Below are positions 1-8,537 of a stretch of 37,579 nt of DNA, in pieces. Numbering within the stretch: the first letter of the stretch is position 1; each line of letters opens with the position of its first letter. This stretch comes from Saprospiraceae bacterium (GTDB taxonomy: Bacteria; Bacteroidota; Bacteroidia; Chitinophagales; Saprospiraceae): assembly GCA_013214355.1 (NCBI GenBank), contig JABSSL010000115.1, forward strand, positions 1 to 37,579, given 5' to 3'. A program made the position numbers and the translations under genes. The notes beneath the pieces are model-generated. The model had not been told where the DNA came from and made no database searches. It saw nothing but the letters and a program-made list of their open reading frames with translations.

Positions 1-176
1 TAGGGCTTGTTGTTGGTGATAACACGCAACAACGACTGGGGGCCGGGGCGTTTTTCTCCAGCTCTAGGGCTTGTTGTTGGTGATAACACGCAACAACGGC
101 TGGGGACCAGGGAATTCTTTCCCCAGCCCCTGGGCTTGTTGTTGGTGAAAATACACAACAACGGCTGGGGACCGGG
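1..176. repeat. three tandem ~65-bp repeats containing inverted repeats
   Basis: Three head-to-tail copies begin at about 1, 65 and 130 (periods 64 and 65). The first copy touches the window edge, so the array may extend leftwards. Each copy contains GTTGTTG ... CAACAAC (9-15/27-33 in copy 1) around an 11-nt loop that can add GTG/CAC pairs. A second inverted repeat, GGCTGGGG/CCCCAGCC (98-105/121-128), spans the junction of copies 2 and 3. The copies differ by scattered substitutions, mostly in the tail. They lie about 30 bp past the stop codon of the MFS gene, so they could act as its 3' hairpins, but their origin is unknown. Confidence 0.85.
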
Positions 177-205
177 GAACCATAAAGTCTTTAGGCTATT
201 CTGCT

Positions 206-1435
206 TTAAACTGCTTGATGCTTTCTTTTCATCTGTTTTTCTAGAGCTACCAAGCCAATAGTAGCGACCATACTAACTCCGCCAACAAATAACCATAGGA
301 TGTTATAACCGAAATGCTCAGCCATTTGCATTCCTAAGGTCGGAGCCAATATCAGGGAGGTAGAGAATCCCATGGAGAAAAGCCCCATGTATTCCCCCCG
401 TTTCAATGGACTGGCTCGCTCCATCGCAAAGGAGCTGGAAAAGGGCATACTCAGCATTTCACCGAAAGTCAAAGTAATAATGAACAGGATTGGAATGATA
501 ATCCACTGCTGCGCCATCGGTAACAACATGAACGATAGCCCGGTTAACAATACACCAATGGCTACATTTGTGAGCCTGGAATAATGCTTCTCCATGGCAT
601 ATACTAATGGCATTTCCATAATGAAAATCATCACTCCATTTATCGTTACTACCAAACCAATCTGTAATTCATTGAATCCTACTTCCTGTTTCAAGAAAAC
701 GGGTAATACCGTGAAGAACTGCATGAATGTCAACGCACTAAGACTAATGAACAGGATGAATAGCAAGAAATATTTGTCTTGATAAGGGGAAGTATTTGCC
801 TTTTTGCCTTTCTGTTCTTGACTCAGTTCTCCTGTCATCTTTTCCTTTCTAGGCGTCAAGAATTGCCATAGAATCAATGCTGCGGATAGGCAAGTCAAGC
901 CATCGATTACGAACAACCAATCATAACCTAAGCTGATCGCCAGTAAGCCTCCCATGGCAGGGCCAGCCGCAAAACCAAGATTCACTGCAAGTCGAAGCAG
1001 GGCGTAGGAACGCGTCAGGTTTTCCGGATTACTGTAGTAGGCCACGGAAGTTTGACTAGCAGGACGAAAAGTATCTGCAATGGTAGACAACAGGAAGATA
1101 GTCATACACATGGAATAAAAATCCTGCATCTGCATTAGCACAAAGAATATCAGTCCCGTACCTACTAATGCCCAAAGCTGTACCTTATAGTAACCGATGC
1201 GATCTGTCAATTGCCCTCCTAGGTAGGAGCCTAAGACGGAGCCGATACCAAAGCAACTCATAACCATACCGGCTTGCGCTAAGGAGAAACTCTTTTCTGT
1301 AGTCAAAAAAACAGTCATAAATGGGATTACCATAGCCCCGGCGCGGTTAACAAACAATACCAGCGCCAGTAACCAGATATCTCTGGATAATCCGCTGAAG
1401 GAATTCTTGTACAATTGGAGCGTTTGTTGGAACAT
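206..1435 (-). CDS. MFS transporter (drug-exporter-like)
   Basis: A 409-residue, almost wholly hydrophobic protein with the pattern of about 12 transmembrane helices, as is usual for the major facilitator superfamily. A motif-A-like loop, GQLTDRIGYYK, lies between predicted helices 2 and 3, and a charged central loop (around residues 200-220, EKMTGELSQEQKGKK) separates the two six-helix halves. Family knowledge: proton-coupled exporters of the inner membrane, often drug efflux; the substrate cannot be read from the sequence. It starts with ATG at 1433-1435. It is divergent from the sigma factor gene, with a 265-bp shared upstream region that holds a palindrome at 1513-1529. The tandem repeats at 1-176 follow its 3' end. 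Confidence 0.9.
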   Translation of the reverse strand: MFQQTLQLYKNSFSGLSRDIWLLALVLFVNRAGAMVIPFMTVFLTTEKSFSLAQAGMVMSCFGIGSVLGSYLGGQLTDRIGYYKVQLWALVGTGLIFFVLMQMQDFYSMCMTIFLLSTIADTFRPASQTSVAYYSNPENLTRSYALLRLAVNLGFAAGPAMGGLLAISLGYDWLFVIDGLTCLSAALILWQFLTPRKEKMTGELSQEQKGKKANTSPYQDKYFLLFILFISLSALTFMQFFTVLPVFLKQEVGFNELQIGLVVTINGVMIFIMEMPLVYAMEKHYSRLTNVAIGVLLTGLSFMLLPMAQQWIIIPILFIITLTFGEMLSMPFSSSFAMERASPLKRGEYMGLFSMGFSTSLILAPTLGMQMAEHFGYNILWLFVGGVSMVATIGLVALEKQMKRKHQAV

Positions 1436-1481
1436 GAGTGTCAGGTTTTGGTGCGATAGTTTGATAGCTAACCTTCGCGAT

Positions 1482-1514
1482 CTTGAATAAGTTCCTAGGA
1501 CGAGATTAATTTTG
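1482..1514 (+). promoter_or_regulatory. putative Bacteroidota promoter (CTTG-N21-TAATTTTG)
   Basis: CTTG at 1482-1485 and TAATTTTG at 1507-1514 fit the TTG/TAnnTTTG consensus of Bacteroidota vegetative promoters, with a 21-nt spacer. It points to the sigma factor gene at 1701 and would give a leader of about 180 nt. The -33 half is weak, so this is a candidate only. Confidence 0.3.
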
Positions 1515-1529
1515 TGTAAGGTTTACACA
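1513..1529. promoter_or_regulatory. operator-like palindrome
   Basis: TGTGTAA-GGT-TTACACA is a perfect 7+7 inverted repeat in the region between the divergent MFS and sigma factor genes, 78 bp upstream of the MFS start. It overlaps the end of the putative plus-strand -7 element, where a repressor would block initiation. No regulator gene lies next to it, so the binding protein is unknown. Confidence 0.4.
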
Positions 1530-1700
1530 TATGGACTAAGGTAGATAGATGCTCTACTAATGAATCCCTCCTGACGCTTGAGCAGTTAGTTAAGGGTAGG
1601 ATGATAGCCCTTTCAAGCAAAATATTATTTTTAGCTTTGATTAGTCCATACTATAAGGATGGATTCTCAGTAGCTAAGCGAAAAACCGGGTCCACAGAGC

Positions 1701-2291
1701 ATGAAGGAAGAAGTTGGCACAATACAAAAAGAGCAAGCATTGCTTTCGAAAATTCGGCAGGGTGAACGTAAGGTACTGCATCAACAGTACCAGCTTCATC
1801 GAACGGCTTTTATTGATTGGGCCGAACGAAGGTATCGATGCTGTACGGAGGATTTGATGGACATCTATCAGGAGGCTTTCATCGTTTTGTACCAAAACCT
1901 GGTGGAAGGGAAGATTGACCAAATGAAATGTAGCATTCGGACCTATATTTTTAGCGTAGCTAAAAACCTGTTATTCAAGCAATTTCGTAGCAATAGTAAA
2001 GTGGAGTCTACAGATACTGAAGAAATGTATTACTTGGCTGATGATGACTTGAATGTGGAGGAGGAATGGGTCGCTACGGAGCAACAACTAAATTTGAAAC
2101 AAGCCATCTCCCAACTTGGCCAGGTATGCCAGGATCTATTAACCTTGTTTTACTATCACGGGTTGGATCAGGAATCCATTATGCAGCGGATGAAGTACAA
2201 GAACCGCCAAACGGTAAAAAGCCAGAAGGTAAGATGTATGCGGCAGCTAGAAAAGTTGGCTAAGTCAAGCTTTGTAGGAGAGTTGCGCTAG
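1701..2291 (+). CDS. RNA polymerase sigma-70 family (ECF-type) sigma factor
   Basis: The protein is 196 residues, the usual size of ECF sigma factors. Region 2 is visible around residues 50-95 (DLMDIYQEAFIVLYQNL, then TYIFSVAKNLLFKQFR, the promoter-melting helix). Region 4 covers about 135-190 with a helix-turn-helix pattern (LLTLFYYHGLDQESIMQRMKYKNRQTVKSQKVRCMRQL spread over this stretch) that would contact the -35-type element. The start is ATG at 1701. No anti-sigma factor is encoded beside it: the next gene is a convergent cyclophilin. The 196-residue form without an adjacent anti-sigma resembles stand-alone ECF genes of Bacteroidota. Its regulon is unknown. Confidence 0.85.
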   Translation: MKEEVGTIQKEQALLSKIRQGERKVLHQQYQLHRTAFIDWAERRYRCCTEDLMDIYQEAFIVLYQNLVEGKIDQMKCSIRTYIFSVAKNLLFKQFRSNSKVESTDTEEMYYLADDDLNVEEEWVATEQQLNLKQAISQLGQVCQDLLTLFYYHGLDQESIMQRMKYKNRQTVKSQKVRCMRQLEKLAKSSFVGELR

Positions 2292-2306
2292 GGGAGGGTA
2301 GGAATC

Positions 2307-2334
2307 ACGGAGAAAAGCTTAAGCTCTTCCCCGT
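2307..2334. terminator. imperfect hairpin between convergent genes
   Basis: A 12-bp stem with two A-C mismatches and a TTAA loop sits in the 56-bp gap between the ends of the sigma factor (+) and cyclophilin (-) genes. There is no clear T-tract, so a bidirectional terminator role is only suggested by its position. Confidence 0.25.
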
Positions 2335-2347
2335 AGATATGCATATT

Positions 2348-2785
2348 CTAATCTTCAATGATTTCAATCTTATCGATGGTGTCTCCTTGGCGGATATCGT
2401 CGATTACCTCCAATCCTTCTACTACTTTTCCAAAACAAGTATGGTTCCGGTCCAAGTGCGCGGTATTCGTTCGACTATGGCAGATAAAAAACTGTGATCC
2501 ACCTGTATTTCTACCGGCGTGAGCCATAGAAAGCACACCTCTGTCATGGAATTGATTATCGCCATCTAATTCACACTGAATCGTCCAACCTGGACCTCCT
2601 CTACCGGTGCCTTCGGGGCAACCCCCTTGAATTACAAAATTAGGAATCACGCGATGGAAAGTAAGCCCATCGTAAAAACCTGATTTGGCTAACTTAATGA
2701 AATTACCTACTGCGATTGGGGCATCGTCCTCGTAAAAGTCGACCTTCATCGTACCTTTCGCGGTATGGATCTCTGCTTTTTTCAT
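2348..2785 (-). CDS. peptidyl-prolyl cis-trans isomerase, cyclophilin type
   Basis: A 145-residue single-domain cyclophilin, without signal peptide, so cytoplasmic. It catalyses cis-trans isomerisation of peptide bonds before proline. The active-site signature [13 protein letters not shown] is at residues 43-55 with catalytic Arg45 and Gln53, followed by [16 protein letters not shown] (87-101) and [12 protein letters not shown] (110-121). The position of the human CypA tryptophan (Trp121) is occupied by His110, as in many bacterial members that bind cyclosporin poorly. Length is slightly short but complete. It starts with ATG at 2785 and has its own TACCTTTG promoter element upstream. Confidence 0.93.
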   Translation of the reverse strand: MKKAEIHTAKGTMKVDFYEDDAPIAVGNFIKLAKSGFYDGLTFHRVIPNFVIQGGCPEGTGRGGPGWTIQCELDGDNQFHDRGVLSMAHAGRNTGGSQFFICHSRTNTAHLDRNHTCFGKVVEGLEVIDDIRQGDTIDKIEIIED

Positions 2786-2827
2786 TGATCAAATTTGGTT
2801 CTCGAATAATACAATTCTTAAGTCCCG

Positions 2828-2835
2828 CAAAGGTA
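2828..2835 (-). promoter_or_regulatory. -7 promoter element (TACCTTTG) of the cyclophilin gene
   Basis: Read on the minus strand, TACCTTTG matches TAnnTTTG exactly and is followed by GCGGG, a very common context in Bacteroidota promoters. It would give a start site near 2821 and a leader of about 36 nt. No good TTTG -33 element is seen at the expected distance. Confidence 0.5.
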
Positions 2836-2971
2836 GGTTTTATTTTGAATTAATGCCTTCCGTATTCGGTAAGGGCTAGGCTAGTAAAATTGCCAGATCA
2901 GAAAAGCAACTATTTGGACTGGGAAGTCTCCTTATGTAAAAGATAAATACACTCTAAAACTCGACTAGAAC

Positions 2972-5359
2972 ATGTGGAGAAATCACCTACGATCCAGCCT
3001 TCGCCATTTTTGGCACAATAAGTTTTTTAGCTTAATCAATCTGTCTGGCTTGAGCATTGGCCTGGCAGCTGCCTTACTAATTATCCTTTACGTTCTGGAT
3101 GAACTATCCTATGAAAAACACCATCAACAGGCCGAGCAGATTGTTCGGATAGAGGTGGAGGCTAGTTTTGAGGGGTCGACCATGAAATTGGCCAAGGCAC
3201 CGAACCGGGCCGCTCCTTTTTTGAAAGAGCAATTACCGGAAGTAAAGGAAGCCGTTCGCGTTTTTCCGCACAATTTTGGTGAATCGGCCTCGATTACCGT
3301 GGGGAATCAGAATTTTGTCGAAACTAAGCTCTTCTGGGCGGACTCCAATCTTTTCAAAGTATTCACCCTTCCCTTGCAGCAAGGAGACCCCAATACAGTA
3401 TTGAGAGGTAACAATAAAGTTATCTTAAGTGCTCGAGCTGCAGCCCGGTATTTTGGAACTCAGAATCCGGTCGGGCAGGTACTCAAGATTGATAACCGCT
3501 ATGACATGGAAGTCACTGGCGTCTTCGAAGATGTACCTTCCAATACGCATCTTGACTTCGAAATGATTGGGGCTTTCCCAACTATACCTCTGGGACAGCC
3601 TAGAAGACTCAGCTGGGGAAATTCCAGCTTTTTAACCTTCCTCCTTTTACATCAAGGTGTGGATCCTGCTAGTCTTGAAACAAAGATCTCAGCAGCAGCG
3701 CAAACTCATATCCCGGAGGATCGACTATGGTTTGATTTTAAAGTTAAGCCCTTGTTGGATGTACACTTGTATTCCAAAGGTGTTGAGGATGATACGGCCG
3801 CTTACGGCAATATTAGCCAGATTTGGGTGCTATCTGCTCTCGCTGCCATCCTCCTCTTGATCGCCTGCATCAACTATATGAATTTAGCCACTGCCAAATC
3901 GGAGCAACGAAGTAAAGCCGTTGCGATCAATAAAACGCTGGGCGCTACGGGCCGACAGATGGCTAGTCAGTTTTTCTTAGAAACGGGCTTGTTAGTAGCG
4001 ATTGGATTGGGATTGAGTTTACTGTTTATCTTTTTGGTCATTCCTTACTTCAATGAGATGACGGGTAAGGATCTACGCTTTGCCCATCTCTTTCGACCGG
4101 GATTATTACTCAGCCTTTTGGGGGGCTGGGGCGTGATCACCTTGATTGCCGGAGCCTATCCAGCGGTATTTTTATCCTCATTTACTCCTAATCACATCCT
4201 TCGCGGGAAAAATAGAGAAGGGAAGGGTGTGATTTCGCTTCGTAAAGGATTGGTGGTGTTTCAATTTGCCGTTTCGGTGGTTTTGATGATTTGTACGATG
4301 ATCTTGTATCAGCAGTTGAACTACATCGGGGACAAGCAACTAGGGTTTGATCCAGAGCAAGTAGTAGCGGTTCGGGTATTGGGTATCCGGCCTGCCAGCA
4401 ACATTCTGAGCTTGGAAAAGGAATTGCAGCAATTGTCCACTGTAGTAAGTACTTCCTTATCTCAGACGTACCCAGGGCATGGGGCCAGTGGACGATCTAT
4501 TTCCAAACCCAATGATCCAGAGGGGCGAGGAGCAGATCTTACGACTTGTAGGGCGCACCCGGGGGTGATTGATGTATTAGATCTGAATTTGATTGCGGGG
4601 AGAACGCTTAAAGTATTGGAAGAGGAAGATACTTTAACGCAGATTATTCTAAACGAATCTGCTATTGAATACCTGGGCTGGACACCAGAAGAGGCTATTG
4701 GAAGGCGCGTAGAGGCTGATTTGGGACCGACGACCGTGGTGGGTGTAGTGGAGGATTTCCATTTTGCTTCTTTACATCAAGAAATTGGCTTGTATGGATT
4801 TCATAACCGACAATCGGAATGGTTGCAGTATTTATTGCTTCGGCTGAGAACCACCGATCTTCGGGAAGCCATGCAGCAAATAGAAAATGTATTTGAAAAG
4901 GTAGCTCCTAGTACCGCGCTAGAGTACGTCTTCTTGGATGATAGTTTGGACAAACTCTATAAGAGTGAGGAACGTCTGGCCGGGGTGGTTTTCATCTTTG
5001 CAGGCCTGGCTATTTTCATCGCTTGCTTGGGCCTTTTTGCTTTAGCGGCCTTTGCCACGGAGCGGCGCATCAAAGAGATCGGTATTCGTAAGGTATTGGG
5101 GGCGTCGGTGGCGAATATTGTGAATCTGTTGTCGCAAGATTTTCTCAAGCTAGTACTAATTGCCATTTTTATTGCCAGTCCCATTGCTTGGTGGGTACTG
5201 CAGAATTGGTTGTCGGATTTTGCTTATCGGATCAATATACAATGGTGGGTCTTTGCCGTTTCGGCAGGATTGGCCATCCTGATCACACTCTTGACAGTGA
5301 GTGCGCAAAGTATTAAAGCGGCCTTAATGAATCCGATCAAGAGCCTGCGGACGGACTAG
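2972..5359 (+). CDS. ABC transporter permease (FtsX/MacB-type, two-domain)
   Basis: A 795-residue inner-membrane protein. The N-terminus (WRNHLRSSLRHFWHNKFFSLINLSGLSIG, written over residues 2-30) is the standard opening of Bacteroidota FtsX-like permeases. The layout is: TM1 (about 20-42), a periplasmic MacB_PCD domain (about 43-270), three TM helices with an FtsX domain (about 280-400), a further TM and second periplasmic domain (about 425-670), and a final FtsX domain with three TM helices (about 675-795, including RRIKEIGIRKVLGAS). Family knowledge: MacB-like proteins use mechanotransmission, not classic transport. No ATPase gene is adjacent, so its partner is elsewhere or unknown. The last 23 nt overlap the end of the convergent CHAT gene. 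Confidence 0.9.
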   Translation: MWRNHLRSSLRHFWHNKFFSLINLSGLSIGLAAALLIILYVLDELSYEKHHQQAEQIVRIEVEASFEGSTMKLAKAPNRAAPFLKEQLPEVKEAVRVFPHNFGESASITVGNQNFVETKLFWADSNLFKVFTLPLQQGDPNTVLRGNNKVILSARAAARYFGTQNPVGQVLKIDNRYDMEVTGVFEDVPSNTHLDFEMIGAFPTIPLGQPRRLSWGNSSFLTFLLLHQGVDPASLETKISAAAQTHIPEDRLWFDFKVKPLLDVHLYSKGVEDDTAAYGNISQIWVLSALAAILLLIACINYMNLATAKSEQRSKAVAINKTLGATGRQMASQFFLETGLLVAIGLGLSLLFIFLVIPYFNEMTGKDLRFAHLFRPGLLLSLLGGWGVITLIAGAYPAVFLSSFTPNHILRGKNREGKGVISLRKGLVVFQFAVSVVLMICTMILYQQLNYIGDKQLGFDPEQVVAVRVLGIRPASNILSLEKELQQLSTVVSTSLSQTYPGHGASGRSISKPNDPEGRGADLTTCRAHPGVIDVLDLNLIAGRTLKVLEEEDTLTQIILNESAIEYLGWTPEEAIGRRVEADLGPTTVVGVVEDFHFASLHQEIGLYGFHNRQSEWLQYLLLRLRTTDLREAMQQIENVFEKVAPSTALEYVFLDDSLDKLYKSEERLAGVVFIFAGLAIFIACLGLFALAAFATERRIKEIGIRKVLGASVANIVNLLSQDFLKLVLIAIFIASPIAWWVLQNWLSDFAYRINIQWWVFAVSAGLAILITLLTVSAQSIKAALMNPIKSLRTD

Positions 5360-8300
5360 AGGTACGATTCTCAGGAAAATAATAGTACATGCCAATACCG
5401 ACTACGAAAATGATTAGTGAAAACCAGAAACCCATTGGAATGCCACTTTTGCTAAGTGGTTTGGGGTCACCCATCAGCATGAAACCCGCCCAGTAATAGG
5501 GATGTGCCAGTTGGTCAAGCTTGGCTCCTTGCAGATAGTCAAGTTTGGCCTTGCGTAGGGCTTCATTTTTGGGCAAACCATCCTTGAGATTCTGATAAAA
5601 GCGCACCATCAAGGCAGGGGTGGTTTGATCTGGAATTTTCCATAAACTCATTACGGTTGAAGGTACGCCAGCCAAGGCAAAAGCGTGAGAAAGGCTCATC
5701 AGTCCTTCCCCTCTTTTCATTTTACCTAAACCGGTGTTGCAAGCGCTTAGTACGACCAAGTCAGCTTGTAGGTCATAGTTGTACAATTCGTACGCACTTA
5801 ATTGCCCATCTTCTTCTTTTTCAGTGTTTTGAGTAAAAAGAAGTTTAGAGAACTGTGGTGCATTTTCTTCAATAAAGGCATGCATGGCCAAGTGTAGAAT
5901 CTGATATTGAGCCGCAACTTCTTCAAATTGTGATTTGGTGGCCTTAGCCTTGAGGAAAGGCTCCGCCTCAAAGATGGCTGCGATGTCTTTCACTTCCTTT
6001 TCTGCTCCTGGTAGGGGTAAATATCCCGAGCGTACCACATCTTGAAATACAGCAGCTAGAAGCGTATCGTTTTCTTGGATTTGATAGGCGTCGTAATTGG
6101 CAGCAAAGGCTCCCAGCTCTTTTTCTGCCTTGCATTTTCTTTTTGATCGGTCCGACCAAAGCCAGGTGGCTGAATAAGCATAGGAAAGGGTGTGACTTTG
6201 CAGTAAATAAGGCGCAGTGGCGAAGGCGTGCCGCTTTTGAGCAGGTGCAGTGAAGAGAATCTCAAAAGGAAGGAGATTTAGCAGACCATCGGCTACGATG
6301 GTAAGTTGCTGGATATCTTCGGGCAGTTTAGCCAAAACGGGTTCCATCACCTTCTGATACAATCCATAGGCCATTTGTCCAAATTCTTTCACGCCACTTT
6401 TCTGGCCACCGGCTAGCACTTCTTTTCTAAATAGAGCAAGGTCCTCGGACCAATTGGCGGGCCCGCTTAAGGCTTGCCAGTGAGTGGAGGAGGGGGTGAC
6501 AAGAAAGACAAAAAGGTGTTCATCCCCTACAAAATACTCTAGCAGCGCTTCATCAGCGCCTAATTCTCGTTGAATATCAGCGACTCTGATGCTTTGATTA
6601 TCATATTTAAGCCGGTAGTATGCGGGGTATTCTCGTTCTAATTCTTCCTTTAACTCCTGTAAGGCAGTACCGGTGTGGAAAACACTATCCTGCCACTGAT
6701 AGCGCTGTGATTCAGTGGTTTGGCTTTGTTGGGAAAGGTAGTGCAGGCGTTCTCGATATACGGTTAGTTTCCCTTTCAGCTCTTTTTCCTGCGCTAGGAT
6801 TTCGTCTGGGATATTAGCTTTCTGCGCGCCCTGGTTTTCGCGTAAGGTTAAGCGCAAAGTGTTGACTTTGGCTGATTCGCTCAGGGCAAATCCTTGCTCC
6901 AGTAACTCTATTTTGCCCGTTTCTTCGTAAAGGGCGAGTTTGATCTGTAAGGCCAGATCGGTGAGATTGAGTTGTTCTTCGATGAAGTCTCTTCGCTTGA
7001 AAGTCTCCTCTGTAAATAACTGAATCAATTGTAAGCTTTCATCTATCTGTTTTTCAGCTTCCTGTAATTGACTTAGCTGCTTGCTATCTTGAAATTGGTG
7101 CAACAGGATTTTGGCACGTGTAGCGAGGAGGTGCGCCATATCCAGGGATGATTCGGGAGGGTAGGAGGGGGTAATGGCCTTTTCAATCCAGGCCTGTGCC
7201 TCTGTATATTTTCCTTGCTGATCTAACAGTCGGGCCTTTTCAGCCGCTGCATTACTTATTCGCCATTGTTTGTTGTGAAAGTTACTAATGGCGTAAGCGT
7301 CCTCCACAAATCGCTCCGCTTTTTCGAAATCCGCTTGCTGGCGATAGATCTTTGCCATCTCTAGATAAGTCTCGGCGTAATGCAAACTGTCCTGTGCCTT
7401 GATGACCGTATTTAGGTCCAGAATCTGTTGGTGAAAATCTAAAGCATTTTCATATTCCTTCAATTCTGCATAAAATTTTGCCATCTCCTTGTATACAACT
7501 CGTCGCTCCGACGGCGCTTTCTCGCCTTCGGATTCATCTAGGAGTAGTTGGTAAGTAGCTAGTGCTGCGGTATAATCTCCTCGATGGGCATGGAATTGGG
7601 CCTGATTGTTTAAGACATAGTAGCGCATCAATTGATGTAATTCTTCCTTTTCTTCTGCAATTTGCCAGGCTCGCTGCGCTAGTAAAATGCTTCTTTCCTC
7701 GTCATTAATGGCGGCATAGAGTTCTGCCTTCAATAAGTAGGCCTGCCCGATCTGCATATAGTAGCTGTGAGATATGGGTTCTTCCTTTTCTTCACATTCT
7801 TTCTTGTAGGCTTGCAGGTACGCTATCGCTAAATCACAGGAGGCTAGTGCCCCGGCATAGTCTTTCGTAAAAGCTTGCACCGCACCGATGGCTCGGTGGT
7901 TCCAGCCAATGTCCAACTTCTTATCCATCTGGATGTAAAGATCCAAAGCAGCATTGTAGTAGTAATAAGCGCTATCGATGTCTTCGTTTACATCAAAATA
8001 GATCCTCCCGAGACTGTATACGGCATCGGCATTTTGACCGCTTAAGGTTCCGTAAGCCTTTTCGTAATACGTCGCGGCTCGCTTCATATTTGGGGCTGCG
8101 GCCTCCCACTCACCATTTAGGTGTTTGGTTTTGCTAATCATGAAATAGGTGAGTCCAAGCAAAGAATCATTTTCTGGTTCATATTCCAGAATCAATTGCA
8201 AAGCTTTTTCGAGGAGTTTATCCCCACTTTCATAGTCGGCACTTTCTCCGTAGGCATTTGCCTGTTGAAGCATGGGAATGATATCGGCTTCCGTGAGCTT

Positions 8301-8402
8301 TTGGGTCCATGAGATCATGGGATGCATAAGTAAGCCGATCAGCAGAAAGAATGGAATTTTGTTTCTCAAAGTATCCGTAGTTGCTAGTTCATAGGGACTC
8401 AA
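5337..8402 (-). CDS. CHAT-domain protease with TPR array, membrane anchored
   Basis: A protein of up to 1021 residues. An N-terminal hydrophobic segment (about 14-33) looks like a signal peptide or anchor. Residues 35-480 are tetratricopeptide-like helical repeats; 480-620 is helical and charged; 620-970 is a CHAT domain (caspase-like family). The expected His-Cys pair is present: His841 in LAMHAF and Cys888 in VLSACNTGLG, followed by the typical GEGLMSLSHAFALAGVPSTV. A C-terminal TM helix (about 991-1009) and a short tail follow. The frame opens with TTG at 8402; a second TTG at 8369 would begin right at the signal-like segment and is equally plausible; no ATG lies before the hydrophobic segment. 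Family knowledge: CHAT proteins are proteases or scaffolds in stress or cell-death circuits. Substrate unknown. Confidence 0.88.
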   Translation of the reverse strand: MSPYELATTDTLRNKIPFFLLIGLLMHPMISWTQKLTEADIIPMLQQANAYGESADYESGDKLLEKALQLILEYEPENDSLLGLTYFMISKTKHLNGEWEAAAPNMKRAATYYEKAYGTLSGQNADAVYSLGRIYFDVNEDIDSAYYYYNAALDLYIQMDKKLDIGWNHRAIGAVQAFTKDYAGALASCDLAIAYLQAYKKECEEKEEPISHSYYMQIGQAYLLKAELYAAINDEERSILLAQRAWQIAEEKEELHQLMRYYVLNNQAQFHAHRGDYTAALATYQLLLDESEGEKAPSERRVVYKEMAKFYAELKEYENALDFHQQILDLNTVIKAQDSLHYAETYLEMAKIYRQQADFEKAERFVEDAYAISNFHNKQWRISNAAAEKARLLDQQGKYTEAQAWIEKAITPSYPPESSLDMAHLLATRAKILLHQFQDSKQLSQLQEAEKQIDESLQLIQLFTEETFKRRDFIEEQLNLTDLALQIKLALYEETGKIELLEQGFALSESAKVNTLRLTLRENQGAQKANIPDEILAQEKELKGKLTVYRERLHYLSQQSQTTESQRYQWQDSVFHTGTALQELKEELEREYPAYYRLKYDNQSIRVADIQRELGADEALLEYFVGDEHLFVFLVTPSSTHWQALSGPANWSEDLALFRKEVLAGGQKSGVKEFGQMAYGLYQKVMEPVLAKLPEDIQQLTIVADGLLNLLPFEILFTAPAQKRHAFATAPYLLQSHTLSYAYSATWLWSDRSKRKCKAEKELGAFAANYDAYQIQENDTLLAAVFQDVVRSGYLPLPGAEKEVKDIAAIFEAEPFLKAKATKSQFEEVAAQYQILHLAMHAFIEENAPQFSKLLFTQNTEKEEDGQLSAYELYNYDLQADLVVLSACNTGLGKMKRGEGLMSLSHAFALAGVPSTVMSLWKIPDQTTPALMVRFYQNLKDGLPKNEALRKAKLDYLQGAKLDQLAHPYYWAGFMLMGDPKPLSKSGIPMGFWFSLIIFVVGIGMYYYFPENRTSSPSAGS

Positions 8403-8499
8403 TGAGTCCGAGGGACGATTTGTTTTTTTCTTGATATAAAAGTAATGAAAATTAGGTAAACTCGGCTTCTTGATCCGCTTAGTAATCGCAATTGCTGAT

Positions 8500-8528
8500 A
8501 GTAGTCAAAAGATTATTTATTGACTACT
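8500..8528. terminator. hairpin after the DUF3686 gene
   Basis: AGTAGTCAA (8500-8508) and TTGACTACT (8520-8528) form a perfect 9-bp stem with an 11-nt AT-rich loop, ten bases past the stop codon of the minus-strand DUF3686 gene and upstream of the CHAT gene. There is no strong T-tract on the minus-strand exit side, so it could be a terminator or a 3'-end stabiliser. Confidence 0.4.
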
Positions 8529-8537
8529 GCCTTAGGA

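Noticed and set aside
1-176. CRISPR array
   Set aside because: The whole unit, not only a short repeat, is duplicated in tandem; there are no unique spacers and no cas genes.
1-176. Integron attC sites
   Set aside because: The GTTRRRY/RYYYAAC core sites are not found in the repeat units and no integrase is seen.
7-261. 84-codon open frame on the plus strand at the left edge
   Set aside because: It is made of the tandem repeats and then runs antisense into the MFS gene; the translated repeats have no protein-like conservation.
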